The position numbers and the translations under genes were made by a program. A model generated the notes under the pieces. It saw only the letters and a program-made list of their open reading frames with translations, was not told where the DNA came from and did not search any database. A stretch of DNA of 64,000 bases from Anastrepha obliqua (lineage: Eukaryota; Arthropoda; Insecta; Diptera; Tephritidae), in contig NC_072894.1 of assembly GCF_027943255.1 (NCBI RefSeq), positions 132,423,601-132,487,600 of the forward strand. The letters are read 5' to 3'. Numbering within the stretch: the first letter of the stretch is position 1; the number at the start of each line of letters is the position of its first letter. Shown in pieces: positions 44,269 to 55,716 of this stretch.

Positions 44269-46005
44269 TCTATACTAATATTATAAAGAGGAAAACTTTG
44301 TTTGTTTGTTTGTTTGTTTGTTTGTAACGAATAGGCTCAAAAACTACTTGGCCGATTTTGAAAATTCTTTCACCATTCGAAAACTACATTATCCACGAGT
44401 AACATGGATTACATTTTATTTTGGAAAAAAATAGGGTTCCGTAAGATATTTGGATTTTTCGGACACAAACTGAAAAAAATCTTATATATAAAATAAAGTC
44501 AACTTTTTGTGTGTGTTCGCTAACCGGCCGTGTCTGCACCGAATTAAACCAAACTTATACACATTGTTAAGAAGATATTGAAGATGGTTTCCGTATAGTT
44601 TGGATACCTATTGGTGGATAGGGCTCGAGATATAGGTCAAAACGTGGACCCGGGTAACCTTCGGATGTGTATGTACAATATCGGTATCAAATTGAAGCTG
44701 TTGGTGAATGCTTTAGTACAGAGTATTTTTCATGCCGCTCCGTGACTGGGGTCTCGAGATATGGGTCAAAACGTGGACCCGGGTAACCTTTGGTTGTGTA
44801 TGTACAATATGGGTATCAAATGAAATCTGTTGATAAGTGCTTTAATACGGGGTAATTTTCATACCTATTGATGACTAGGGTCTGGAAATATATGCCAAAA
44901 CGTGGACCCGCCGTGTCTTTGCACCGAATTAAACCAAACTTACACACATTGTTAAGGAGGTATTGAAGATGGTTTCCGTATAGTTTGGATACCCATTGGT
45001 AGATAGGGTCTCGAGATATAGGTCAAAACGTGGACCCGGGTAACCTTTGGATGTGTATGTACAATATGGGTATCAAATGGAAGCTGTTGGTGAATGCTTT
45101 AGTTCAGAGTATTTCCATCCGCTCCGTGACTAGGGTCTCGAGATAGAGACCAAAACGTAGACCCTAGAATGTGTTTGTACAATATGGATATCAAATAAAA
45201 GCTGTGGATAAGTGCTTTAATACGGGGTAATTTTCATACCTATTGATGACTAGGGTCTCGAAATATATGCCAAAACGTGGACCCGCCGTGTCTTTGCACC
45301 GAATTAAACCAAACTTATGCACATTGTTAAGTAAGTATTGAAAATGGGTTTCGTAAAGTTTGGTTGTAATTCGGAGCAGTGGCAACGGGTACAGCGTTCT
45401 TTTGAGCCAGCCATAATGTCGCTTACTTTTTTAACGCTTGGGGCGGAACTGAACTGTCAAATTGACAGTGTGAGTTACAATGTGCCAATATTTCTTTCTG
45501 ATTTGGATGCCATAAGGAAAAAACGTAAGTGCAACATGTAAAAATTGTTTGTGAATTTTTTTGGAGTGGATTTTGGAACAGTGAATAACTTCTTACGAAA
45601 TTTGAGAATTTAATGTGAAATCCGAGTGAAATTATGTGTTCGTGGAAAAAACAATTTTTTTCGTTTTTTTTTTTTTTTTTTTGATAAATATAAATGGATA
45701 ATGGTTAAAAAAGCTCCAATGCTTAATAAAACATATAAATTGAAACGAAAAATTCATGGATGATCAGGAAAAAAGACAATTGTTTATTCATATGCGTTGA
45801 TTTGAAATTTAAAAACAATCTTGTTTTTTCCTGATTTTCAATTTATATTTTATATTTACTCAAAAACAAATAGAAAAACAAAAAATATTGTTTATGCCAA
45901 AGCGCTTGAATAAAGAAATAAATAATATGAAAATCATATATTTTCTGTTCTAAACCATATCTATTCTATTTTAGTGTGCCCAGCGAAGGGGGCCGGGTTT
46001 GCTAG
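44269..46005 (+). mobile_element. Non-autonomous Helitron (1.74 kb)
   Basis: Begins TCTATACTAATATTATAAAG followed by a (TTTG)n tract, and ends GGGGGCCGGGTTTGCTAG with T next. 5' TC, 3' CTAG and a short GCCC...GGGC hairpin about 9 bases before CTAG are Helitron terminal signatures, with no target duplication. The interior carries an approximately 380-bp tandem repeat (44528-45361). No Rep or helicase is encoded. Host base before TC is G rather than the usual A, a small deviation. Confidence 0.8.
44528..45361. repeat. Helitron internal minisatellite, ~380-bp units
   Basis: Units begin CCGTGTCT..GCACCGAATTAAACC at 44528, 44911 and 45286 (periods 383 and 375; the third is truncated). Each full unit contains about three diverged sub-repeats of roughly 120 bases with GTCTCGAGATATAGGTCAAA, ACGTGGACCCGGGTAACC and TGTGTATGTACAATATGGGT, so the repeat has two levels. 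Confidence 0.85.
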
Positions 46006-47221
46006 TTTTTTATAATTCTCCCCAGACAGTGTTCATATTTTCTCCATATAACGAATGCATAACATTTTTCGAACGGGTTTATCGTAAACGAAAATTCTGG
46101 TTTTACCTTTAAATTAGCTTAAGTGGCATTGCTTTAAAGTAAGTAATTTATTCAGTAAGATGTTAAATATTAAATAATTTATTTCTAATGAAAGTATTGG
46201 AAAGCAATTCATTTTATACAATGACTATTATGACCATACATACATATTATATATAATACATGCACACACACTCAATTATATAATATTTCAATAATCAGAA
46301 ACAAGTGGAAAGTAACTGTCTACTAATCTGTAATTAATTACTTTAATTGAATTAATTTGCATTGAGTACATTTAAAAATCGCTTAGCATGAAGTACCATT
46401 TCCGAAAAATCATATTTAATAGAAATTGACTAGCTTTCGCATATTAAGATACCCATGTAGATATTCATTTCGCAATACGCCAGCGCAATGTAGTAAGCCG
46501 GCACAATGCTTGGCGTTCGTGCTCGCTGGCACCCATTCACTAAAAAGCTGTTGCTCGTTGACGCTGGCGCGAGGGGCACAAGCTGTTTGCTAGACTAGTT
46601 GAGCTGCTGAGTCGCAATGTTTTTAAGCTGCAAAGAGCACGAGTTTTAATCTATAAGCTTACACCGATAATTTACTGAAGATACGAAAAACGGGAGGTGC
46701 CAAATATCAAAGGCTGTTTAATGAAAGCACACGTAATTCCACGATATATCCAAAGAAAAGGCAGCGAGTCTAGTAAAATGTATGTGCTGACGCTTTTCAG
46801 TACCAGAAGTCACGTTCACACCAACATTTTTGCGACTACACGAGCGCTTTTTGTCACTTCGACGCACTTCGCACTGGAAGCAATAGGTGCGAATGACGGC
46901 GCGAGGAGAAAACTGGGAAGTGGGAAACGATAAACGAGCTCGCCCAAAGCGTTGGAGTTTAGCGTGTGAGCAAATGAGCGCGTGAACATATCACAAGTTG
47001 TATTTTTGTTGATTTTTTTTTGTGCTTATAAGCAAGTGCTTCGGATTCGGCCATGTTAGGCCATAAAAATTCAATTCGGTTTCGGTTCAGCTTCGACCAA
47101 AAAAGACGCAAACCTTAACCCAACATTTCTTTGTTCAAATATTCGAACAACTCATAGATTTTGTAACATTTTTCGAATAAAACAAAAATAAATAATTGGT
47201 GGTCTGTTAGGTGTTAATAAT
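46006..47221. other. Non-coding DNA, nothing recognised
   Basis: No convincing gene. 46.48-46.95 kb is less AT-rich. The 78-codon open frame at 46697-46933 has no motif. Confidence 0.4.
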
Positions 47222-47243
47222 CACGCACCGGCTACGGCGGCCG
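47222..47243 (-). repeat. tRNA-derived SINE, head fragment
   Basis: CACGCACCGGCTACGGCGGCC, shown to 21 bases minus one end, is the complement of the SINE head with AACCCATTC deleted between CACC and GGCTACGG. Only the first ~25 bases of the SINE remain. Confidence 0.5.
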
Positions 47244-47301
47244 AATACTAATATCAAGTCCTGTTTTTTTTTAATTGCTTTGAAATATCATCTCCTCTTT
47301 G

Positions 47302-47400
47302 TTGTAGCAGCATAAACATTCCCCATACATGAACAGGAAATGGTGCTGTATAACCGACTGTCATGGGAACTGCTCCTTCACGAGTGGGGCGAATTCCCGA
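47302..47400 (+). repeat. Dispersed 120-bp repeat, copy 5
   Basis: TTGTTGTAGCAGCATAAACA, TTCCCCATACATGAACAGG, AACCGACTGTCATGGGAAC. Matches the family at 2596, 22760 and 41340, with the middle block shortened. Confidence 0.55.
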
Positions 47401-48820
47401 TAAGCCATTTTTTTACAGTACAATATACAATTTTTTTTAATCAATGTGATTTATATATCTTTTATGTACCCTTTTTTTGCACTTTTATTAATGAAAATAC
47501 TGCGCTTTAAAAAGTCATGATTGTCTATTAGTTGGACCCTTTAAAGCATTCGCTTCAATTTCAGTTCGTCTTCAGCTGAAATTGGCCGAAGTTCGGTTCC
47601 CCCTTAAAAGTCTATGTTCGGTCGTTCTCTAGTAAAATGATAAACTTAAATGGCAAGTAAACACAACGCAAATACGTGAAATACTTACTACATACTAATG
47701 CATACTTGTACTCTACACATAAGTGCATGGAAGTGTGCATGGACTAAACGTGTAATAAAATTTCGCAACCTGACTTTGAAAACGTACAACAAAGAGAACG
47801 ACTACACGAGGGCCGAAGTACGAGTATTCGTACATGCATTTACCTATGTATGTATGAATGTATGTTCATATGTATGCAGTTTACAATATTTAAAGACCAC
47901 TAGGAACTTATTTCAACTGCTGCGCTTCACAAAAAATAAATAAAATAAATTAAATTTGATAAAAACTTAAGAAATACAAAAATAAGAAAAAAAAAATTTG
48001 TAAAATGAGAATAAAATAGAGTGCAAGAAAATAGTATAGAATATGGACCAATAGCTGTAGCAACTTATGCCTTTTGCCTCGTGATATAATTATATATAAA
48101 ATATAATTATAATAATATTTGAACCATTACTGTACGTTTATTCGCATATTCGAATAAGTTGAGTAGTCTATTAATTCCGTTAAACGAACATTACGTATTT
48201 GAATAATTTTAAAAATGCTTATTCCAAAAACTGTGCATTTCGTTCATATGCCTACACAAACAAACAAAAAATCAAATAGCTATAGAAAATCAACTGAGGC
48301 GAAAGGGCATTCAGCCTTAATCACTATTAATTCGCACCCGTACGATTTCTTCTCAAATTCGAGCAAGTACCTTGTATGAAAAACGTGTGACATCTCAGCG
48401 AAAAAAAATTTCAAAAATCAACAGCATTTTGTAGTCACTTGATACTTGCACTATCTCATACTAAAATTCAATTAGCTATAAAACTGCATACCCAGAAGAT
48501 TTCTAAAAACTCCGTATAAAGATTTAAAAGTTTTGATGTAATTTTATAAAAAAATTAAACTTTACATTATATGGTTTTTGTTGTATTAAAACTTATATTT
48601 TCAAGAAAAAATAAACTTTTTAGAATTAAATCGACGCTCTATGCTCCAATAGGAGCAAAAGGAAAAAAGAATAATAATATCAATCGAAAATTAAAATTAA
48701 TGAATTAATTGCGTAACTAGAATTATGATCAAATAAAATTTTGAGCAATCAGTTAACATCACAACCCAAATATCAACTAAATAAATTAATTAATAAAATA
48801 ATTTATTAAATATTAGTTTG
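47401..48820. other. Non-coding AT-rich DNA
   Basis: Nothing recognised. The open frame at 47698-47943 spans a TATGTATG microsatellite and is not convincing. Confidence 0.45.
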
Positions 48821-48824
48821 GGGA

Positions 48825-49078
48825 CAACGAAACACATTATCTTCTCGGTAGATGGCTGTAGTGATGGATATCGCGTAAAGTATCTATCAAGGTGACATTT
48901 CACACTAAAAATATTCTTTTGCGGTCTTTCGTTTGTTTCGGCATTAAAGATGCAGCTCGTACAGCATATCAGTCGTCGAAAATGACGATAATAACAGAAT
49001 TGACCGTAGCATCGCCCAGGAGCTAAAGATCGTCAATAAAAAGTTTTAAACCATTTGCGCAAAATAAAAAATAATGGC
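48825..49078 (+). pseudogene. mariner transposase N-terminal relic
   Basis: Plus-strand codons after about 48985 read ENDDNNRIDRSIAQELKI and, after a one-base shift, KVLNHLRKI. S-I-A-Q-E-L-K-I-x-x-K-x-V-L-N-H-L is the second helix-turn-helix of irritans-like mariners. The preceding 150 bases (GGACAACGAAACACATTATC) resemble a mariner 5' UTR. Sequence homology stops at 49078, so the rest of the element is missing. Confidence 0.6.
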
Positions 49079-49119
49079 CTAGTCGCTAATGCTTTTGAAT
49101 TCATTGTGATTGTAATTCA

Positions 49120-50045
49120 TTACTTTTCCTATTTTCAAATAAAAATAAAAATAAAAATAAAAATATTAGATTTCTTTTCCCCAAAGAATATAATGATGAA
49201 TTGAATAAATCTAAAAAGCAATTAAGTTAAATTATATTAAATAAAATACTATAAAGAAATAAAAATGAAATACACTAAAATAAAAAAATTTAGAAACAAA
49301 TTAGTTTTTGTACAATAGGGAGGAAAAAAATAAATAAATCAAATTGAAACAAAAATACAAATAGTAATCAAGTAACTAAATTAATAAAATAAAATATAAA
49401 TATTATAAAAAATAAATATAATGAAATAAAATAATTAAATTAAATAACACCAAATAAAATAAAATTGAATAAAATCAAGTTGAATAAAATGCACTAAATA
49501 AATCAAAATAAAATACGTTCGATAAATAAAATATACTAAAATAAAAAACATAAAATCAAAAATCATTTTATTTTTTGTAAGATAAAAATAAAATAAAAAA
49601 TTATAATGGAAAAAAATTAAAACAAAATAAATTGAAACTAAAATCCAAATAAAAGTATGAATCAAAATAAAATATAGTTCCTTGTTCATACATATATTAT
49701 ATATAATTTCTTATCATAGGAATTTTATCAAATAAGTAAATTAATGAAATGATATATAAAAAATGCATAAAATCAAATAAAATGAAGTTAAATAATATCA
49801 AATAAAATAAATAATAAATAAAATTAAAAACAAGTCTAATTATAGTAAAGTCTAAAGTAAAATAAAATATAATGCAATAAAAAATTATTAACTAATATCT
49901 AAAGTCTAATTACCAAGTGTCTTTTCCCAGTATATGCAACTTTTTATAACTGTATTTCTATTAATAAAAAATAATAAAATAAATTAGGAATATAAAGAAA
50001 TAGAAAATTAAATTACATTCAGTTAAATTAAATCAAATAAAGTAA
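49120..50045. repeat. Low-complexity AAATA-rich tract
   Basis: About 900 bases dominated by degenerate AAATAAAAT-type repeats, for example runs around 49135-49165, 49380-49530 and 49730-49900. The 84-codon minus-strand frame at 49435-49689 (mostly Ile, Phe, Tyr, Leu) is a by-product of this composition. Confidence 0.75.
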
Positions 50046-51799
50046 GACAAAAATGTGAGAGCTATAAGATCTAATGGAACATTTCGTGCTTTTACAACCA
50101 TCCAATCCCCTCTGTTCGGTTAGATTGAATAAAATTTCCCAAACATTTCACTCGTATATAATAAGAATAAGAAAAAAACTCTGTCACCTTCATTTATTAT
50201 CAGCTCACACGCCTAATTTTTTATGGTCTGCGCCTACAGGCCTGATAACGAAAATGAATGATGTGCACATACCAAAAATGACGTAAGCTCGATTTGCACA
50301 CACACATACACATCTACATCGTTTTCAAGTTCATTGAACAATTCAAAAAGATTGAAATGCCCCGAATAGCTGCAATTAAAGTACTCGTACTCGCAGCCAC
50401 TAATGAGTGCGTATTGCAACACCCGCACAGTGGGTGTTAATTATTAATTATCTGTGAACGAACTGACCTGAAAATGAGATTTTTAATTAAAAAATTGGAA
50501 TGTTTCTGAGTCATATTATGTCTAAACCCGTCAAAAAAAGTTCACACAAAAACCTGCATTGAAATTAGTTAATCGTTTCGGATTTGTGGAGCAAAGGGTT
50601 AGGGAGTCTCATGAGTGGATGTGATAAGTATATTTGTATTTCATGTTTTAGTGTCACGCTTATTCGCGTAATTGGGTATGACAAGGCGCATTTGGGGTAA
50701 TTTTCACCTACTCATTGTTGTTCTCTTTAATTTTTTATACTCGTATATTCACAATTTTTTATTTCATGAATGGGAATGCACAGTTTTGAAATCCAAACAT
50801 TCGAACGATTATCATTTCACCATTAAGTGTTGTTGGCACGATGCATACTACGTAGATACCCACACATAGATACGTACAAATGTTTGTATGTTTGTAGGAT
50901 TGTTAAGATTGTGAGAAATTTTGTAAAATTCAATGTCAACCTTACACAACCGTTAAACAATTGAGGCACGAAATAATGTTGCAATCTATTTACAAGAAAA
51001 TTATCTCAAAGCATCGAGTGACACGAAAAAAAGTGCTCAAGTTCACGCAAGTAAATGCGATTTAATGTACATACATACATACAAATGTATGTATAAGTAC
51101 ATGCATTGTTTTTGATATTGTTGTACATTTTCACGGTGATTGCAATACTCCTAAGGCAATGAAATAGGCCCACAGATAAGTATAGCCAAATTATCTGAGC
51201 CGATTTAGCTAAGTTGAACCTCAAAAGTGTATTGTTTTGCTAAATACCAAGAAATTAACTACTCTTATAATCGGTGAAGCGAATAAGGGAAAATGTTTTC
51301 AGGTATATAGCCACCACACAAGCGTCAGACAGGCAGGCAGGTTATCTTGGAGCACCAATTTCGTGCATTTGAGCCCCTGAAATCAGTTCAGAGACGTCAA
51401 AACACATTATCTTATACCGAATCTCATGGCACCACCGTCTCACACTGAGGGCATATAAATAACATGCAAACTCTCCTTTCATACAGAAGTGTTAATCCTC
51501 CGTGCCTGCGTCTACGTGCCTATACTAGAAGTCGTCCGCAAAATCGTCGAACAAAACTTGGTCCCTGTGGAGTTAAAAAAGAAATGGTCGATATAACAAA
51601 ACCTCGCATAGATAAATTTTTAACAATAGGGTAAAGTTGTTCATTTACTCAATTAAGACTATCATTTCGTGAATTAAAATCGTGACTAAAACCTGCACTC
51701 AACGAAATAGAAACAAACACATTTTTTAACTGTTCCACAATATTTGAGCGAAAACTAAGCAAATGAATTGAAATTGAGAGGCGGCTTAGAATCTGATGC
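50046..51799. other. Non-coding DNA, nothing recognised
   Basis: No convincing gene or repeat other than CATA/GTAT microsatellites (about 50300-50320, 51068-51100). Confidence 0.45.
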
Positions 51800-52089
51800 T
51801 GGCGCATACACTTCTGTTAGGTGTTTCGCCGAGCTCCTCCTCCTATTTGTGGCGTGTGACGTCATGTTGTTCCAAATGGAGGAACCTACAGATTTAAGCC
51901 GACTCCGAACGGCAAATGGTTTTTTATGAGGAGCTTTGTCATGGCAGAAATACTCTCAGAAGTTTGTCATTGCCTGTCGAGGGACGATAGCTATTCGAAA
52001 AAAAAATTGTCTATTATTTTGCACCGAAATTCGAGCTTACGCACTCCCGAATGGTAGTCACCCACCAACCCATTCGACTACGGCGGCCG
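51800..52089 (-). repeat. tRNA-derived SINE, copy 3
   Basis: Near full length. Minus strand begins CGGCCGCCGTAGTCGAATGG (A box with one change), has the body blocks CATGACAAAGCTCCTCAT, GAGTCGGCTTAAATC and CCACAAATAGGAGGAGG, and ends by GTGTATGCGCC, like copy 1. The B-box region is CTCGAATTTCGGTG, degraded. Confidence 0.75.
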
Positions 52090-52321
52090 CCTGAATTAAG
52101 CGAAAAATATTTTTAATCACATAAATATTTCAACGTATTTGTCTGAAAGGATTTTAAAGTAATTTGATATTGCAGTTTCTGGCGAAATTTTGTCAATGTA
52201 CCTCACGCTTCAGAGAGGTTAATCGTGAAATAGTTTTAGTTTAGTTTTAATTTTTCATTAACAAATCTATTTTACGCTGGTACCAAACTTCGGATATGCT
52301 CGAGCTGGGCAATATTACCGT

Positions 52322-52392
52322 TGAGCGATTCCATGCCACACGATCCAAGTATTTTGGATACTGTCGTCGAATTTTCTGAAAATGTGTCTATT
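52322..52392 (+). repeat. Short dispersed repeat, copy 2
   Basis: Partner of 1761-1822: GAGCGATTCCATG, AAGTATTTTGGATACTGTCG, TTTTCTGAAAATGTG. Confidence 0.5.
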
Positions 52393-53090
52393 TGTAGAGA
52401 ATTAATTTTTTTTTCTTAATAATTTTAAAAAATGTTTTTTGTCATTTTTGATTTATGGAGTAATGATGTATCCATCCTGGAACGAGTTGGAACAGTTTAT
52501 ACCTCTTATGCTGCTGTACTTAGAACTTTGAGAAAATTTAATCAAGTTTCAAATTCCTTGGCTTTCGATTTTTCGTTATGGAATGAATTATTTAAATAAA
52601 TATTAATTATGCAAAAACTTCAAGATTTCCGGTTTTTTGTGGCCTGTAAGAAATCAGGTATTTCTAAATTTACTAAATAAATAATTAAATAAATAAATAG
52701 AAATATGCGGAAAAGACCTACACCGCTGCACGTTTCTCTAAAATTATTTATTTGCCCGTGATAATTGCTGATAATTATAAATAAAATAGGTGTGCACGCT
52801 CTCACGTAGCAGTGGGAATTGCTAGCATGCGACAACACTGGTTTACAAATATTGGGTTAGTCGAGTGCAACTGCATGAAAAAGAGAAGAAATCAAAGCGG
52901 ACGTATTTGTTTGTTTGCAGATCAGGATGTTGTGTTAAAGCATAGAGTTTATAAATTGCTTGCATAATGCATGGGCCGGAACGTATAATGCTTTTCGTGG
53001 CGTTGGGGATAATTAGTTTTTGAATGCTCACTCGATTTATAAAAACTACTGCTGCACTGTGCGCTTATAAACTATTTCAGCTCCAAAAGA
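52393..53090. other. Non-coding DNA, nothing recognised
   Basis: AT-rich sequence. No motif was found. Confidence 0.4.
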
Positions 53091-53239
53091 TTTGGGTGGT
53101 CCATCCAGGGTTTACAAATTCAGCTATCGATTTTTCTAACTTTTACAGCTAGGTAACATCCGCTATGTGTCTGAAATTTAGTTTGTAGTTAGGCATTTAA
53201 AAAATGGGTCACTCTAGGCCTTAACGCGTTGGAGCTCAG

Positions 53240-53553
53240 AAAATCAATAACGAGTGACGGTTTGGTGCAAATTTTGGTCGGGCGGCACAATTGTAAATTT
53301 TTTTTATTTTCGAAAATGAGCAAGTAGCCGTCTTTACAGCCAGTGGTAAGTCTCACCATGCCAGATTAACCGATTTTTTATTTCCTCATATTGGAGAGGG
53401 TGGCATAGGCGGCATTTGGTTTCAACAGGATGGCACGGCGTGTAAGCCAACAATAAAGCAGTGATGCTATTTATAGAAAAAGCTAGGTTTCAATAATGGT
53501 CTTAAACTTTTACGGGCTGCGCAAGGATGTCGATTCATAAAGGCCGGGCACCT
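53240..53553 (+). pseudogene. DD41D-type mariner relic, interrupted by mariner
   Basis: Plus-strand codons read TDFLFPHIGEGGIGGIWFQQ then DGTAC, the segment around the second catalytic Asp (compare MPIIEENDMEGYWFQQDGAT at 5.0 kb). Stops follow. Upstream about 53.24-53.33 kb looks like the decayed region before it, and the sequence GGTGGTCCATCCAGGG near 53097 could be an old end. The intact mariner begins immediately after (53555), so the younger element landed in this relic. The right-hand part beyond 54833 is not recognisable. Confidence 0.55.
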
Positions 53554-53554
53554 A

Positions 53555-54833
53555 ATAGGACTATTCGTGCGGTTTTTTTTTCGAAATTTGAAACTTTATT
53601 GACGTAAAATGGTTACAAATTTAATATTCAAAGTATTGTCCATCGCTTACTACTACTTTTTCCCATCTTTCTGGCAATTCACGGATTCCCTTTGTGAAAA
53701 ATTCGGTCGGTTTTGCCGCAATCCACGAATCGATCCATTTTTTGACTTCATCGTAATTACGGAAGTGCTGGTCAGCCAGGCCATGTTGCATCGATCGGAA
53801 GAGATAGTAATCGGATGGCGCAAGGTCTGGACTATACGGCGGGTGGGGTAGGACATCCCATTTGAGCGTTTCTAAGTATGTTTTGACCACTTGTGCAACA
53901 TGTGGCCGAGCATTGTCATGTTGCAAAATAACTTTGTCGTGTCTATCGGCGTATTGCGGCCGTTTTTCTCGCAGTGCTCGGCTCAAACGCATCAATTGTG
54001 GTCGGTAGACATCCCCCGTAATCGTTTCATTCGGTTTCAGTAGCTCATAATACACAACACCCAGCTGGTCCCACCAGATACACAGCATAACCTTCAGGCC
54101 ATGAATATTCTGCGCCGACGTCGATGTTGAAGCATGGCCAGGGTATCCATACGTTGCCCGACGTTTTGGATTGTCGTAATGGACCCACTTTTCATCGCCA
54201 GTCACAATTCGATGCAAAAAACCCTTTCTTTTGTGCCGTTGAAGCAGTTGTTCGCATGCCATAAAACGGCGTTCAACGTCTCTTGGTTTCAATTCATACG
54301 GCACCCAATGGCCTACCTTTCGGATCATTCCCATGGCTTTTAAACGTTTGGAAATGGTTGATTGATCAACTCCCAAAGTTTTTGCAACCTCTTCTTGCGT
54401 TTGAGCCGGATCTTGATCGAGCAATTCCTCCAATTCGGTATCCATGAACTTTGGCGGCGCACCCTCGCGTTCTTCGTCTTCCAAGCCAAAATCACCACTT
54501 TTAAAGCGTGCAAACCACTTCTGGCACGTTCGCTCAGCTAGAGCATGCTCACCATAAACTTCCACCAAGATACGATGACTTTCGGCTGCTTTTTTCTTCA
54601 TATTAAAATAATGAAGAAGAATTCCCCGCAAAAACACATTATTTGGCACGAAATTCGACATTTTCAAGTGTGGTAAAAATATTGTTGTTTACGCTTCAAA
54701 TAAAAAACTTATACTGACGTTTGTGCCTTACGACAGTAGCTCTCCAATGAATGTTTGGAAATGTGGATCGATGGAATAATAATCAAGTTACGCCATCTGT
54801 TGTAAAACCGCACGAACTTATTCATAGTCCTAT
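53555..54833 (-). mobile_element. mariner element with full-length transposase
   Basis: Ends are inverted repeats of ATAGGACTAT...TCGTGCGGTTTT: the right end has 30 bases, the left lacks an internal GAATAAGT (8 bases). TA flanks both sides (53553-53554, 54834-54835). Length 1279 bp is normal for mariner. The transposase occupies 53621-54667 on the minus strand. Open frame and nearly clean ends indicate a recent insertion. Confidence 0.9.
53621..54667 (-). CDS. mariner transposase, DD34D, apparently complete
   Basis: 348 residues, the normal length for mariner. Order: N-terminal helix-turn-helix (ESHRILVEVYGEHALAERTC, about 29-48, with WFARF after it), second helix-turn-helix (EEVAKTLGVDQSTISKRLKA, 92-111), linker WVPYEL (121-126; WVPHEL is usual), then catalytic Asp158 in TGDEKW, Asp251 in LQHDNARPH and Asp286 in SPDLAPSDYYLF. 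Exactly 34 residues separate Asp251 and Asp286. The C-terminus is DGQYFEY. No stop or frameshift interrupts it. The actual start may be Met1 or Met3. It cuts and pastes DNA at TA sites in the nucleus. Style is close to the mellifera subfamily; subfamily assignment is provisional. Confidence 0.92.
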   Translation of the reverse strand: MKMSNFVPNNVFLRGILLHYFNMKKKAAESHRILVEVYGEHALAERTCQKWFARFKSGDFGLEDEEREGAPPKFMDTELEELLDQDPAQTQEEVAKTLGVDQSTISKRLKAMGMIRKVGHWVPYELKPRDVERRFMACEQLLQRHKRKGFLHRIVTGDEKWVHYDNPKRRATYGYPGHASTSTSAQNIHGLKVMLCIWWDQLGVVYYELLKPNETITGDVYRPQLMRLSRALREKRPQYADRHDKVILQHDNARPHVAQVVKTYLETLKWDVLPHPPYSPDLAPSDYYLFRSMQHGLADQHFRNYDEVKKWIDSWIAAKPTEFFTKGIRELPERWEKVVVSDGQYFEY

Positions 54834-54835
54834 TA

Positions 54836-55502
54836 TTTCAATGACCATTGGTGTATATCCAAATAATAATAATGCACGGCAAAGTATATATATATTATAT
54901 ATAACATAAATGACTCAATCAAGAAATGAGTGCACGGTCAAGGCCATGGATGCATGAGCGTAGGTATGTATGTACATGCATATGTAGTACAGGCAGAGTG
55001 TAACGCATCTGACCAAAATGGGGATTTTCTGCGACACAATAGAAACGTTGATGCAGACTATTTGAAATGTACTATTTTGAATATTAACTAGTAATTTTTT
55101 TTATTTCTTCTTTTGCATTTTCGAACTAAAGCGTTGAGCAAAGCGAATAAATCAGGGCATCACAACAATTGAAAAACGATATGAATGGGCTTGGGAGAAG
55201 GCCAGATAGGTGACTGCTGCTGGAAGCGAATGCAGAAAGACTCAACGCAGAACAAGCGAAGAAATTTAATTAAAAACTCTTATTTTAGACCGAAAGCGAT
55301 TTTACATGGAATGCAACAATTAATATAAAATTGCATGATGTATAAATATTTTTAAAATTTGCGCATGTGACGTCAACTCCCACAAAAAATATATTGTTTA
55401 CATATCTATCAAAGAGTTTGTGTGAAAGTTGGAAATTTATTATGAAAAAACATTTGTATTTACATTTTTTTGTTTATATATACGAGTATATATATTGTAT
55501 AT
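54836..55502. other. Non-coding DNA, nothing recognised
   Basis: AT-rich, with a GTATGTATGTACATGCATAT tract near 54963. No motif. Confidence 0.4.
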
Positions 55503-55716
55503 AATTGGTGTGTACACCCTTTTTTTTGGGTGATTGACCAAGCTCCTCCTCCTATTTGTGGTGTGCGTCTTGATGTTTTTCATCAAATAGAGGGACTTAA
55601 AGTTTTAAGCCGACTCCGAAGGGTAGATATTTTTTATGGAGAGTTTTTTCATAGCAGAAACACACTCGGAAGGGTTGTCATTGCCTGCCGAAGGGCGGCC
55701 GCTATTAGAAAAAAGC
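55503..55716 (-). repeat. tRNA-derived SINE, copy 4 (5' truncated)
   Basis: The body and 3' end are present (GACTCCGAAGGGTAGATA, CTCCTCCTCCTATTTGTGG, GTGTACACCC), but the tRNA head is missing beyond GCGGCCGCTATTAG. 5' truncation is typical of incomplete reverse transcription. Confidence 0.75.

Noticed and set aside
49435..49689. 84-codon hydrophobic frame on the minus strand
   Set aside because: Translation of an AAATA-rich low-complexity tract.
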